Part shown: piece after piece, positions 1-10,578 of the stretch | Numbering within the stretch: the stretch's first letter is position 1 | Layout: each line of letters opens with the position of its first letter | Origin: Rubrivivax sp. | GTDB lineage: Bacteria > Pseudomonadota > Gammaproteobacteria > Burkholderiales > Burkholderiaceae_C | Length of the DNA stretch: 64,000 nt | Assembly: GCA_016707445.1 (NCBI GenBank) | Contig: JADJHR010000005.1 | Coordinates: 551,263-615,262, forward strand | Direction of reading: 5' to 3' | The notes under the pieces: model-generated | Told to the model about the DNA's origin: nothing | Databases searched by the model: none | The model's input: the letters and a program-made list of their open reading frames with translations, nothing else | Program-made: the position numbers and the translations under genes

Positions 1-478
1 CATCGCTCTTTGCATGTGTCTCTTGCCCTGGCTTGGCCCGCGCCACCAGCGCACGCACGAAGTCGGCTCTGCTGACGATGCCGACCACCGACCCTGCCTT
101 GACGACCGGAGCCTGCTTGATCTTGTGTTGCTCGAAGAGTGCCGCGATGTCGACGGCGGGCGTGTCTTCCTCGATCGTGAAGACCTGTGGGGTCATGATG
201 TCCCGGACCTTCATCGCATGCGCCTCGACGTAGCTCCAGGCTGCAGCATCAGAGTCGAACAGCCGCCGCCACCACGGGCGCGCCGCCGGATCGCGTTGCG
301 TTCCGAGTTCGTAGCGGTGCAGCAGATTGGCTTCGCTGACGATGCCGACGATCGCATTGCCGCTGATCACCACGATGGCGTTGATTCGATGTTCGACCAT
401 CAGGGCCGCAGCCTGCAGGACCGCGGTATCGGGTGTGACGCTGATGACGGGTGTGGTCATGATGTCTCGGGCACGCAT
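1..478 (-). CDS. CBS-domain pair protein (3' end cut by window edge)
   Basis: Reading the minus strand from an ATG at 478 gives an open frame of 159 codons that runs off the left edge. It begins MRARDIMTTPVISVTPDTAV and contains two CBS repeats: one at about residues 1-55 (DIMTTPVISV, then GIVSEANLL) and one at about 88-145 (VRDIMTPQVFTIEEDTP, then VGIVSRADFVRAL). CBS pairs usually bind adenosyl nucleotides and regulate a partner; stand-alone proteins like this are common and rarely have a defined target. An AGGAG ribosome site sits about 6 nt before the start. The gene is divergent from the Crp/Fnr gene at 831. In the full genome a BON or other C-terminal domain could follow, but none is visible here. 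Confidence 0.85.
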   Translation of the reverse strand, partial: MRARDIMTTPVISVTPDTAVLQAAALMVEHRINAIVVISGNAIVGIVSEANLLHRYELGTQRDPAARPWWRRLFDSDAAAWSYVEAHAMKVRDIMTPQVFTIEEDTPAVDIAALFEQHKIKQAPVVKAGSVVGIVSRADFVRALVARAKPGQETHAKSD

Positions 479-830
479 GTCGTTGCTCCTTGTTCGAATG
501 TCACTCGGGCCTCGACCCTGGCCGCCCAACGGGGCGGACAAGGCAGACGTCCGCGGAAGTTCAGTCTGGACGCGATCAATTCGACCGTCTGTTCGTTGGC
601 GGACACATGAAGGGCGCGGCACCAGTCACTTCAGCGTGACCCGGGGCAACAGGCGCCAATACCGGTCGGCGCGCCGGGGTGCCCCGAGCCATGCTGGGGA
701 AATTGAAGCCCGCCGCAATCGAGAGCGGGAAAAGGGGCTACGCTCAAGCTGTCGGCAGCTTGCCGGCGGTGCCGACCAGACACGTCGCGAAGCAGCGACC
801 GTCCACGGCCGTGCACAGGGAGGAAGCGTC
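479..830. other. intergenic region between divergent CBS gene and Crp/Fnr gene
   Basis: About 350 nt without a convincing gene. It must hold the promoters of both flanking genes. I see no clean TTGAT-N4-ATCAA Fnr box or TGTGA-N6-TCACA Crp box. Open frames crossing it are short and lack ribosome sites. Confidence 0.5.
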
Positions 831-1544
831 ATGCCCATATCGTCTTGCCCACCGCAGAACGCCTTGTTGGCTTCGCTTCCCGATGACGTCATGGAGCGCC
901 TGAGCCCGAAGCTCCAGCGTGTGCAGATGTCGGCTGGCAGTGTCCTGTTCGAGCCCGGTGTGCCGATGCGCGGCGTCTATTTTCTCGAGAGCGCGGTCGT
1001 CGCGATGAGCTTCGTGTTGGAGAACGGCGGGTCTGCCGAAGTCGCCTTGATCGGACGCGAAGGCCTTGTCGGCGTTCGACTCTTGCTGGGTGAATCGACG
1101 TTGAACGTGCGTGCCAGCGTGCAAAGCGCCGGTTCGGGCCTGAGGTTGCCCGCGCAGAGCCTGCTGGAAGAGGTGGGTCGCGGCGGCGCCCTGATGCATG
1201 TGCTGCTGCAGTACACCGCCTCGTATATCGGGCAGATCGTGCAGACGGCGGCGTGCAATCGGCATGGCACCGTCGAGCAACGCCTCTGTCGCTGGCTGCT
1301 GCTGAGTCTTGACCGGGTGCCGAGCACCGAACTGACGATGACGCACGAGGTGATCGCCGACGCACTCGGGGTGAAACGCGAAGGGATCACCGAGGCGGCC
1401 GGCCGGTTGCGCCGTCTGGGTGCGATCCGCTACCAGCGTGGTCACATCGAAGTGCTCGATCGTGCACTGCTCGAAAGCCGGACCGGTGAGTTCTACCAGC
1501 ACGACAACGGTGGGCCTGCTCGGCGGGCCGTCGGGTCGAATTGA
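831..1544 (+). CDS. Crp/Fnr-family transcriptional regulator
   Basis: A 237-residue cytoplasmic regulator. The N-terminal cyclic-nucleotide-binding-like beta-roll covers about residues 12-130 (VLFEPGVPMRGVYFLESAVV, then VALIGREGLVGV). A C-terminal Crp-type winged helix-turn-helix lies at about 160-225 (MTHEVIADALGVKREGITEA, RLRRLGAIRYQRGHIEVLDR). No N-terminal Cys cluster is present, so an Fnr-type 4Fe-4S sensor is unlikely and the ligand is unknown. The frame is open far upstream, but ATG 831 is chosen because GGGAGGA lies 6 nt before it and the family's usual length is about 230 residues. Its target is unknown; the divergent CBS gene is a natural candidate by position only. Confidence 0.88.
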   Translation: MPISSCPPQNALLASLPDDVMERLSPKLQRVQMSAGSVLFEPGVPMRGVYFLESAVVAMSFVLENGGSAEVALIGREGLVGVRLLLGESTLNVRASVQSAGSGLRLPAQSLLEEVGRGGALMHVLLQYTASYIGQIVQTAACNRHGTVEQRLCRWLLLSLDRVPSTELTMTHEVIADALGVKREGITEAAGRLRRLGAIRYQRGHIEVLDRALLESRTGEFYQHDNGGPARRAVGSN

Positions 1545-1585
1545 TCCGATACGCCCAGTTTGGGGCCCTAGCCCATGGCGCGGCT

Positions 1586-2551
1586 TCAGCCGCGCCGCCA
1601 GTGCGCTGACCTGGAAAGTTGCTGTTGTGCCTGTGCGCTGATCTGGGCAACCAGATCGGACGCGCTTTCGACACTGTGAATCAAGCTGGCCGCTTCACCG
1701 GCCCAGACCAACGCGGTGTCGAAATCTGCGCCGCGAGTTGCCACAGCGTAGGCCGCTTTCTCGGGTTCAAGCTGATTCGCCAGCACGGCTTCTCGACCGT
1801 GCCATTGCTGCATGAAGTGATTTTGCAATGCGCGACCGGTGTAAGGCGCTGGCCAGTCGTAGCCACGCACGATGTCGAACACGCGGGTGCGGCTGGTTTG
1901 CCCGCCATGCGCGTGCACGATGCGCTGCTTGGCCTCAGGATGCCCCAGTGCCTCGGTGCTTGCACAAAAGCGCGTCCCGATCAAGGCGCCCTGGGCGCCC
2001 AGCATCAGAGCCGCAGCCAATCCGCGCCCGTCGGCGATGCCGCCTGCCGCGACGACGGGTATCGGCGTCACGGCGTCGACCACCGCGGGCACCAGGGGCA
2101 TCGTCGCCAGCGTTCCCCCGTGGCCACCCGCCTCGGTCCCCTGGGCGACGATGACATCCGCGCCCGCCTCGCGCGCCAGGCGCGCGCCCTCGAGATCCTG
2201 CACCTGGCAGATCAGCTTGCATCCGGCTGCGCGGATCGCTGCACCGTAAAGGCGGGGGTCGCCGAAGGAGAGCATGAACGCGTGCGGCCGATAGCTCAAG
2301 GCCAGGGCAACCAGCTCGGGTTCGCACGACCAGGTGATCAAGCCGACGCCCCAGGGTGCGCGGGTGTTGGCCCTCACGCAGGCCAACTCGGCATGCAGCC
2401 ACGCCGGGTCGCCATAACCACCCCCGACCATGCCGAGGCCACCGGCATTGGAGACGGCCGCGGCAAGCAGCCCGCCTGACACGCCGCCCATCGGCCCGAG
2501 CACGATCGGGTGCTGCAGGCCGAACATCTCGGTCAATGCGGTGCTGATCAT
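1586..2551 (-). CDS. nitronate monooxygenase (2-nitropropane dioxygenase family)
   Basis: A 321-residue TIM-barrel flavoprotein. Nitronate monooxygenases use FMN and O2 to oxidise alkyl nitronates such as propionate 3-nitronate. Visible family motifs are an N-terminal PIVLGPMGGVSGG phosphate/flavin segment, the catalytic-His region AQGTEAGGHGG in mid-protein, and the FMN-phosphate loops PVVAAGGIADGRG and MLGAQGALIGTRFCA. The frame is open to 2608, but ATG 2551 (MISTALTEMFGLQHPIVLG) starts where family members do. Several enoyl reductases (FabK-like) share this fold, so the substrate is not certain. The gene diverges from the FMN-reductase/acnA pair, and both flanking genes are flavin-related. 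Confidence 0.87.
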   Translation of the reverse strand: MISTALTEMFGLQHPIVLGPMGGVSGGLLAAAVSNAGGLGMVGGGYGDPAWLHAELACVRANTRAPWGVGLITWSCEPELVALALSYRPHAFMLSFGDPRLYGAAIRAAGCKLICQVQDLEGARLAREAGADVIVAQGTEAGGHGGTLATMPLVPAVVDAVTPIPVVAAGGIADGRGLAAALMLGAQGALIGTRFCASTEALGHPEAKQRIVHAHGGQTSRTRVFDIVRGYDWPAPYTGRALQNHFMQQWHGREAVLANQLEPEKAAYAVATRGADFDTALVWAGEAASLIHSVESASDLVAQISAQAQQQLSRSAHWRRG

Positions 2552-2982
2552 GGCCACGTGCTCATGCAGGTCAGCAGCTGGGCGCAGGCCGGGCTGCCGC
2601 CGAATCAAGGGCAGTCGGCGACTTCAGCGCGGACCCGCGCCACATTGCGGGGTCTTCGACATCTGTTCTGACCGATCTGTTCATGGCTCGCCTTCGTTGA
2701 TTGCCTGCACCCGGTGTAAGGGCCGACGTGGGTCCATCGACAACATGGGAAGTGCAGACTGCGGCAATCCGATCGGCATGTCTGTGCCCTGGCGGACCAA
2801 AGGGGCTGCAGGGGCATGTCGGACACTCGCAAGCCGACAATCGATCCTGCATCACCGTGGCCGACGCTGAGCAACCCTGAGCGCCATGTGGGACTGAGCC
2901 TGCGCAATGACAGTTTCTTGCGTTGAGAACATGCTTGAACGCTTGAATGCATTCGACCGATCGGTCGCACCTGGGGGTCAAC
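2552..2982. other. divergent intergenic region, nitronate monooxygenase / FMN reductase
   Basis: About 430 nt with no supported gene. It contains a perfect palindrome near the right end (described separately) and a partial copy of the same core, GACCGATCTGTTC, around 2671-2683. Open frames across it are shadows without ribosome sites. Confidence 0.5.
2954..2967. promoter_or_regulatory. 14-bp perfect palindrome, candidate repressor operator
   Basis: CGACCGATCGGTCG is a perfect inverted repeat 15 bp before the FMN-reductase start codon. The GACCGNTCGGTC type is typical of TetR-family operators, but no TetR gene lies in this neighbourhood. A partial match to one arm lies about 280 bp upstream, near the nitronate monooxygenase start. 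Operator function is inferred. Confidence 0.4.
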
Positions 2983-3563
2983 ATGAGCAAGGTCCGGATC
3001 GCAGTCGTGGTCGGCAGCCTGCGCCGCGAATCCTTCAACCACCAGCTCGCTGGCGCCCTGCCGACGCTGGCGCCGGCAGACTTCGAATTCAAGCCGGTGA
3101 CGATTGGCGACCTGCCGCTGTACAACCAGGACGACGATGCGAATCAGGCCGATGTCGTGAAGCGTCTGAAGCTTGAAATCCTGGCGGCCGATGGCCTGCT
3201 CTTCGTGACGCCGGAATACAACCGCTCGATACCCGGTGTGTTGAAGAATGCCATCGACCATGCGTCACGGCCCTACGGCCGCAATGCATGGGCCGGCAAG
3301 CCCGCGGGCGTCATCGGCGTATCGACCGGCGCCATTGGCACCGCGCTGGCACAACAGCATCTGCGCAATGTGCTGGCTTACCTCGACGTGCCTGTGCTCG
3401 GCCAGCCTGAGGCCTTCATTCAGGCCAAGGAAGGCCTGTTCGATGCCAGCGGCCAGATCGGTGCCGGCAGCAAGGCATTTCTTCAGAAATGGATGGATGC
3501 CTTTGTCGGATTCATCCACATGCACCAGAACTCAAAGACCGTGCAGAAAGGGCAAGCCCCACC

Positions 3564-3567
<4 letters not shown>
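2983..3567 (+). CDS. NADPH-dependent FMN reductase family protein
   Basis: A 194-residue flavodoxin-fold protein of the NADPH-dependent FMN reductase / chromate-reductase-like (ChrR, YieF) family. Visible are the FMN phosphate loop VVGSLRRESFNHQLA near the N-terminus, the LLFVTPEYNRSIPGVLKNAI segment at about 70-90, and the loop KPAGVIGVSTGAIGTALAQQ. These enzymes reduce quinones, flavins and some metals or dyes with NAD(P)H in the cytosol. ATG 2983 is preferred over the upstream 2947 because the family begins directly with the KVRIAVVVGSLR strand. The stop overlaps the acnA start (ATGA at 3564-3567), suggesting translational coupling with aconitase. Pairing with nitronate monooxygenase hints at flavin or redox stress, but the physiological substrate is not visible. 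Confidence 0.87.
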
Positions 3568-6278
<2,711 letters not shown>

Positions 6279-6362
6279 AATCGACCTGGCGGATGAAACG
6301 GCCCCAAGCCCACCGTGTTGGTGGCCTGAATGGCCAGGCAGAGGGGCCATCGTGGCGCTTGA

Positions 6363-6965
6363 GTGTGTCAGTGTCTTCGGCTGCCGCGCGACACTGACGT
6401 GCCACATCCCGCAAGCCAGGGTTCGGCAGACGATGGCACGCTCTGCCAAGTGTTGACCGTCGGTCATTCGACGCGGGCCATCGAAGAATTCGTGGCCCTG
6501 CTGAAGGGTCAGGCGGTGACGTTGCTGGTCGACGTGCGCACGGTGCCGCGTTCGCGCCACAACCCGCAGTTCAACGCCGATGCGCTGCCGGCGCACCTGG
6601 CGGCGGCCAACATCGGCTACACGCATGTGCCGGGGCTCGGCGGCTTCAGGCGTGTGACGCCCAATTCACCGAACGGCGGCTGGCACAACCTGTCGTTCCG
6701 TGCCTATGCCGACTACATGCAGACACCGGACTTTGCGCGCGAGCTGACCAGCCTGGTGGTACTGGCCCGACAGCAGCGCATCGCATTGATGTGCGCGGAA
6801 GCGGTGCCTTGGCGCTGTCACCGCTCGCTGATCGCCGACGCGCTGCACGTGCAAGGCGTAGCGACTTGCGAGATCGTCAGCCCGACGCGATTGCAGGCGC
6901 ACAAGTTGACGCCGTTTGCCCGCGTTCGCGGCGAGCGAATCGACTACCCGCAATCACCGCCCTGA
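6363..6965 (+). CDS. DUF488 family protein
   Basis: A DUF488 protein of about 170-200 residues. Recognisable family features are VLTVGHSTRAIEEFVALL at the domain start, LLVDVRTVPRSRHNPQFN, and the Cys/Arg segment ALMCAEAVPWRCHRSLIADA. The two Cys and the RCHRS motif are the conserved core of this uncharacterised family. The true start is uncertain: the first 30 residues from 6363 are unlike the family, and GTG 6450 (VLTVGHST) would give the usual length. It follows acnA by about 85 nt on the same strand. Function is unknown. Confidence 0.85.
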   Translation: MCQCLRLPRDTDVPHPASQGSADDGTLCQVLTVGHSTRAIEEFVALLKGQAVTLLVDVRTVPRSRHNPQFNADALPAHLAAANIGYTHVPGLGGFRRVTPNSPNGGWHNLSFRAYADYMQTPDFARELTSLVVLARQQRIALMCAEAVPWRCHRSLIADALHVQGVATCEIVSPTRLQAHKLTPFARVRGERIDYPQSPP

Positions 6966-6966
6966 G

Positions 6967-6990
6967 CGATCGTTTTCCACCGAACGATCG
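6967..6990. repeat. 8-bp inverted repeat just after the DUF488 stop
   Basis: CGATCGTT and AACGATCG are perfect inverted arms separated by 8 nt, directly behind the DUF488 stop codon. There is no T-run, so this is at best a weak terminator or mRNA-end hairpin. Confidence 0.35.
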
Positions 6991-7176
6991 TGTTGCAGAC
7001 GGATCCGCACTTGTGGCCGTGATCGCTTCGCCAGCCAGCTCGTGCAACGATGCCAGCCGCTGTCAGCGCCGCGGGCAGCGCCATCTGTATCGCAGCCGGC
7101 GCCTCGATGCGTTCGGCGGCCGGTACGCCACGCCGGCCCTGTTTGCCAGCGGTGTCTCAGGAGTTGGAGGACTTGA

Positions 7177-7932
7177 ATGACGAAACTAGCGAAGGCCGTG
7201 GACACCACAGTTTCGCGACGACACGGGTTCCTGAACACGCCACGCGGCGCGGCCGAGCACCACCGCAACGACCGCACCGGATGGTTGCGCGCTGCCGTAC
7301 TCGGGGCCAACGACGGCATCCTGTCCACGGCCAGCCTGGTGCTGGGCGTGGCGGCCGCCGGTGCAGATCATCGGACGTTGCTGTTGACCAGCGTCTCGGG
7401 ATTGGTTGCGGGGGCGATGTCGATGGCGGCGGGCGAATTCGTCTCCGTCCACTCTCAGCAGGACAGCGAGAATGCCGACCTGGCGCGCGAGCGCGCCGAG
7501 CTGAAGCGGGATCCGGCCAGCGAGCAGCAGGAGTTGGCGGGCATCTATGTCGGTCGCGGCCTGGACCCGTCGCTGGCCGACAAGGTGGCGGGCCAGTTGA
7601 TGGCCCATGACGCGATCGGCGCGCACGCACGCGACGAACTGGGTTTCTCGCCCACGACCGCCGCGCGCCCGACGCAGGCAGCACTGGCCTCGGCGGCCAG
7701 TTTCGCGGTCGGCGCCGCACTGCCGATCGGCGTCGTGCTCGCCGCTCCGACTGCGTACCTGATCCTCTCGGTGACGATCGCTTCGCTCTTGTTCCTGGCC
7801 GGGCTGGGCGCGGTTTCGGCGCAGGTCGGCGGGGCCGGGGTCTGGAACGGCGCCTGGCGGGTCGCCCTCTGGGGTGCCCTCGCGATGGGCGTCACCGCCG
7901 GTGCCGGAACACTGGTCGGCACCGTGACCTGA
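7177..7932 (+). CDS. VIT1/CCC1-family transporter
   Basis: A 251-residue membrane protein of the VIT1/CCC1 (DUF125) family, whose characterised members move Fe2+ or Mn2+ across membranes. The hallmark first helix is present (LRAAVLGANDGILSTASLVLG, about residues 36-56). It is followed by a second helix with GLVAGAMSMAAGEFVSVHSQ and a charged cytoplasmic helical region (about 90-155) carrying Glu-rich metal-binding segments. Three more hydrophobic segments lie at about 165-185, 190-215 and 225-248. GGAGGA precedes the ATG by about 7 nt. The bacterial role is presumed metal efflux or storage (inference). It sits among small stress-related genes. Confidence 0.9.
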   Translation: MTKLAKAVDTTVSRRHGFLNTPRGAAEHHRNDRTGWLRAAVLGANDGILSTASLVLGVAAAGADHRTLLLTSVSGLVAGAMSMAAGEFVSVHSQQDSENADLARERAELKRDPASEQQELAGIYVGRGLDPSLADKVAGQLMAHDAIGAHARDELGFSPTTAARPTQAALASAASFAVGAALPIGVVLAAPTAYLILSVTIASLLFLAGLGAVSAQVGGAGVWNGAWRVALWGALAMGVTAGAGTLVGTVT

Positions 7933-7953
7933 GAGCCCGTTGCGCCAGCCGAC

Positions 7954-8073
7954 CTAGCCAATCCCCAGACGCCCGAATGCCGGCACCTTGATCGCGTCGA
8001 GTATGAAGGCAAACGCTGCTGCGGCGACACCCGCGCCCGCCACGACGAGTGGTGGCAAGGCGGTCACACGGGT
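7954..8073 (-). pseudogene. possible relic of a P-type ATPase C-terminus
   Basis: The last 35-40 codons of a minus-strand frame read PPLVVAGAGVAAAAFAFILD followed by AIKVPAFGRLGIG and a stop. This strongly resembles the last transmembrane helix and tail of plasma-membrane-type H+-exporting P-type ATPases (hydrophobic helix, then D-x-(I/V)-K-(V/L)-x-x-F). Upstream the frame becomes Arg-rich and unlike any ATPase, so only the gene's 3' end would survive. The identification rests on pattern memory of the family tail and is tentative. Confidence 0.35.
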
Positions 8074-8297
8074 GATTCGTCGCGCTCGGCATCCCTTAGA
8101 CCGCTGAGACGCGGCGTAGGCGGCGCGTTCACCCGCGCAGCCACATGTTCGCCAGCGCACAGACGCAGATGCACGATGCATTCAAGATCGAGTTTTCATC
8201 GATGGAGGATGGCCAGTGCCTTCGTCGGCATGGTCTAGCGCCAGTAGACACGGGCGATCTCGACCTTTCCACCTACACCTTCTCTAAAGGAACCTCC

Positions 8298-8705
8298 ATG
8301 AAGGATTCCAACGGACTCCATGTTTCGAACGGTCCCGCCAGCGGCATGGCCTCGGCGCTGGTCGACAGCGCTGCCCATTCGACGGATCAGGTGATCCGGT
8401 CGTCGCAACGCGCACTCAACGACAAGCTGGATCAATTGGCCGAACGCTTAGAGGACATGCGCGAACGTACGGGACCTGCCCTCGACCGACTCGGCGCTGG
8501 AGCACAGGCGCTGACCGACCGCAGCCTGGACGCGGTTCGCGGCGGCTCACAACAACTGCGCGAACGTGCGCTGCACGCGTCAGACGCGACGGTGGCCCGC
8601 ATCCGCAACGAGCCCATCAAGTCGGTGCTGATCGCCGCGGCCGGGGGCGCGGCGCTGATGGCCCTCGTGTCGCTTCTCAGCCGCAGCTCGCGCACTCGTT
8701 CTTGA
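8298..8705 (+). CDS. DUF883 (ElaB/YqjD-like) membrane-anchored protein
   Basis: A 135-residue protein with a long amphipathic helical region (about residues 20-100: LNDKLDQLAERLEDMRERTG and similar). One C-terminal transmembrane helix follows (PIKSVLIAAAGGAALMALVS, about 106-126) with a short Arg/Ser tail. This is the ElaB/YqjD/YgaM architecture; E. coli YqjD tethers ribosomes to the inner membrane in stationary phase. ATG 8298 is chosen because AAAGGA lies 6 nt upstream; the open frame continues to 8145 without a ribosome site. The function is assigned by family only. Confidence 0.82.
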   Translation: MKDSNGLHVSNGPASGMASALVDSAAHSTDQVIRSSQRALNDKLDQLAERLEDMRERTGPALDRLGAGAQALTDRSLDAVRGGSQQLRERALHASDATVARIRNEPIKSVLIAAAGGAALMALVSLLSRSSRTRS

Positions 8706-9054
8706 GATGACGGGTCCGCGTCTGTAGTCGTGCATCAACCGCTGCACAGTGGCGGCCTGGCTGCCGTCGGAAGACGGCCGGCTCAGCTGGCTTGTGCGAG
8801 CGATCCGTGTTGACGCACTTCGGGTCGCGCGGTTCGATTTTCAGCACAGACTTTGATCGGCTGCCTGGTCCAGCGGCAGACTGTCGCCGGTGATGAATTC
8901 ACGCGCGGGTGAACGCGCATGCGCGTGCGCATCTGCGGGGGATGTGAGAGTGAATGTGCAGGTGGATGTGGATGTGCGTGTGCGTGTGCGCTGGCGCACT
9001 GACGAACTCCGCTGCGGGGCGTAAAAGCATCGCATGGGCGACAAAGGCGGCATC
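8706..9054. other. intergenic region with GT-rich tract
   Basis: About 350 nt without a convincing gene. A minus-strand frame of about 120 codons crosses it, but it encodes runs of Thr/Arg from the GT-repeat tract and has no protein-like features. The low-complexity tract is listed separately. Confidence 0.45.
8943..8994. repeat. imperfect GT-rich hexamer repeat
   Basis: An irregular purine-pyrimidine alternating tract built from hexamers such as GATGTG and CGTGTG (GGATGTGGATGTGCGTGTGC and flanks). Alternating GT/CG of this sort can adopt unusual helices and is prone to slippage. No function is evident. Confidence 0.7.
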
Positions 9055-9465
9055 ATGCTTGCACAGAACATGGGCGCGGGCCAGGCTGGCGAAGCGGACC
9101 AAGGCGCATTCGCGCGTGACAGCGACACGTCGTCGCAGACTGTCCCGCGGTTGCCGGCGGCCGACAAGGCTGCAGCGATGACGGCGCCCAATACCGCGCT
9201 CAATGACCTCAAATTGCTTTTCAGCGCGATTCAGGCCCGGTTGGCGCACCTTGTCAGCGAGGCCTTCGTGCACGACTGCCTCGAGCGTGAGTTGGAACCG
9301 GTCGACCGCATCCGCACCTCAGTGCTCGAATGCGTCGCGGACCTGGCAGGGCTGCATGCGTCGGTACTGTGCGAAGTGGATCACCCCCACTGGGTCGTCC
9401 AAGCCGTGCCGTGCCTGTGCGACGACCTGACGGATCCGAAAGCCGCTGCGCGCGAGATCCAGTGA
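9055..9465 (+). CDS. hypothetical protein
   Basis: A 136-residue frame (143 if begun at 9034) that I do not recognise. The second half looks like real protein: a helical stretch from LNDLKLLFSAIQARLAHLVS through HDCLERELEPVDRIRTSVLE, with four Cys in the last 60 residues. The first 40 residues are polar and low in structure. AAAGGCGG stands about 5 nt before the ATG at 9055, which favours this start. No signal peptide or transmembrane helix is apparent. The sequence after its stop (about 9466-9534) also reads as plausible protein in another frame, so the gene may once have been longer. Confidence 0.5.
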   Translation: MLAQNMGAGQAGEADQGAFARDSDTSSQTVPRLPAADKAAAMTAPNTALNDLKLLFSAIQARLAHLVSEAFVHDCLERELEPVDRIRTSVLECVADLAGLHASVLCEVDHPHWVVQAVPCLCDDLTDPKAAAREIQ

Positions 9466-9708
9466 GGGCCGCTGCATGACGGCCTCATCCTGCTGCCGAA
9501 GAACCTCGGATGCGGTGCGGGACCTGGCGAGTAGCCCGTTCGTTGCAGCCCGCGTGACCGCATGGCCGCTGCATGGATGGGGTCAGGCGTCGACCCTTCG
9601 GCATCAGGTCCTACAGCAGCACAAGGCCACCGCCTACCGATCGATCGGCAGCGCGATGGCAGACTATGAACTTCAGCCCACAGAGGGGCGCATCAAAGGA
9701 AGAGAACA

Positions 9709-9909
9709 ATGACCGTCGCACGCATTACCGAAATCAGCAGCATCAGTGCCATCAGCTTCGAAGACGCCGTCAAGCAGGGCATCGAGCGCGCGAACAAGAC
9801 CCTGAAGAACGTCAAGGGCGCCTGGATCAAGGATCAAGAGGTCACCGTGGACAAGGGCAAGGTATCGGGCTTCAAGGTGATCTTGAAGGTCACGTTCGTC
9901 CTGGAATAA
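9709..9909 (+). CDS. dodecin family flavin-binding protein
   Basis: A 66-residue dodecin, the usual family length. Dodecins assemble into hollow dodecamers that bind riboflavin/FMN pairs or CoA in the cytosol and buffer free flavin. The characteristic helix-and-strand layout is clear: ISFEDAVKQGIERANKTLKN, then VKGAWIKDQEVTVDKGKVSG (the Trp stacks on flavin), and a final strand FKVILKVTFVLE. AAAGGAAGAG precedes the ATG by about 5 nt. The 240-nt gap upstream holds no supported gene. A stress-linked role fits its neighbours (inference). Confidence 0.93.
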   Translation: MTVARITEISSISAISFEDAVKQGIERANKTLKNVKGAWIKDQEVTVDKGKVSGFKVILKVTFVLE

Positions 9910-9928
9910 GAACGACGAAGGCCCGGCC

Positions 9929-10564
9929 TTACGCTGGGCGGCCGCGCTGCATCTGCAGCATCGCCTCTTCGACCTCACCCAGCCGGTCCTTGCCGAACCA
10001 CATCTGGTCGCCGAGAAAGAAGGTGGGCGCACCGAAGGCGCCGCGGTCGTGTGCGGCCTGCGTGTTGGCCAGCAGGGCTGCCTTGACCTCGGGGTCTTGC
10101 GTGGCCTGCATCAGGCGCTGGGCATCGAGACCCGCCGCGACCAGGGCGCCTTCAATGACGGCAGGATCGTCCATCTTCAGCCCACGTTCCCACATCGCGG
10201 CGAAGATGGCGTCGACATAGGGTTCGAAGCAGCCCTCCTTCTGTGCGGCCACCGCGCCGCGCATCAGGTTCAGGGTATTGATCGGAAAGTGCGGGTTGAA
10301 GTGAAAGGCGTCCAGCCGGTGCCGTTTGACGAAGCGCTTCATCTCCAGGTGTTCGTAGGCCAGCTTGTTGGGAATGGTGGCGTAGGCCTCGATCGGCGAG
10401 CGGTTGTTGGCCAGCTTCAACAAACCTCCAAGCAGGATGGGCACATAGGTCACGCGCTGGCCGGTGCGGGCTTCGATCGCCGGCAGCAGCTTGTGACACA
10501 GATAGGCGTTCGGGCTGCCGATGTCGAACAGGAACTCAGCTTTGTCGGCGGACGGTGTGTTCAT
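9929..10564 (-). CDS. 2-hydroxychromene-2-carboxylate isomerase (DsbA-family)
   Basis: A 211-residue thioredoxin-fold protein of the HCCA isomerase / GST-kappa family. It begins with EFLFDIGSPNAYLCHKLLPA, where the conserved SP.AYL motif binds the glutathione. It ends with HDRGAFGAPTFFLGDQMWFG and KDRLGEVEEAML, both typical of NahD-like enzymes. The classical reaction is glutathione-dependent isomerisation in naphthalene degradation, but many members are general GSH-dependent isomerases. ATG 10564 has a GGGGG ribosome site; an alternative ATG at 10582 overlaps the racemase stop as ATGA. Being last in the hydantoin cluster and translationally linked to the racemase, it may have an unrecognised role there. 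Confidence 0.88.
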   Translation of the reverse strand: MNTPSADKAEFLFDIGSPNAYLCHKLLPAIEARTGQRVTYVPILLGGLLKLANNRSPIEAYATIPNKLAYEHLEMKRFVKRHRLDAFHFNPHFPINTLNLMRGAVAAQKEGCFEPYVDAIFAAMWERGLKMDDPAVIEGALVAAGLDAQRLMQATQDPEVKAALLANTQAAHDRGAFGAPTFFLGDQMWFGKDRLGEVEEAMLQMQRGRPA

Positions 10565-10578
10565 GGTGCTGCCCCCGC

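Noticed and set aside
327..830. N-terminal extension of the Crp/Fnr regulator by 168 codons
   Set aside because: It overlaps the divergent CBS gene and its residues are unlike the family; ATG 831 has a strong ribosome site.
8841..9212. Minus-strand frame with Thr/Arg repeats (124 codons)
   Set aside because: Its repeats come from the GT-rich DNA tract, and the plus-strand frame has the better ribosome site and protein character.
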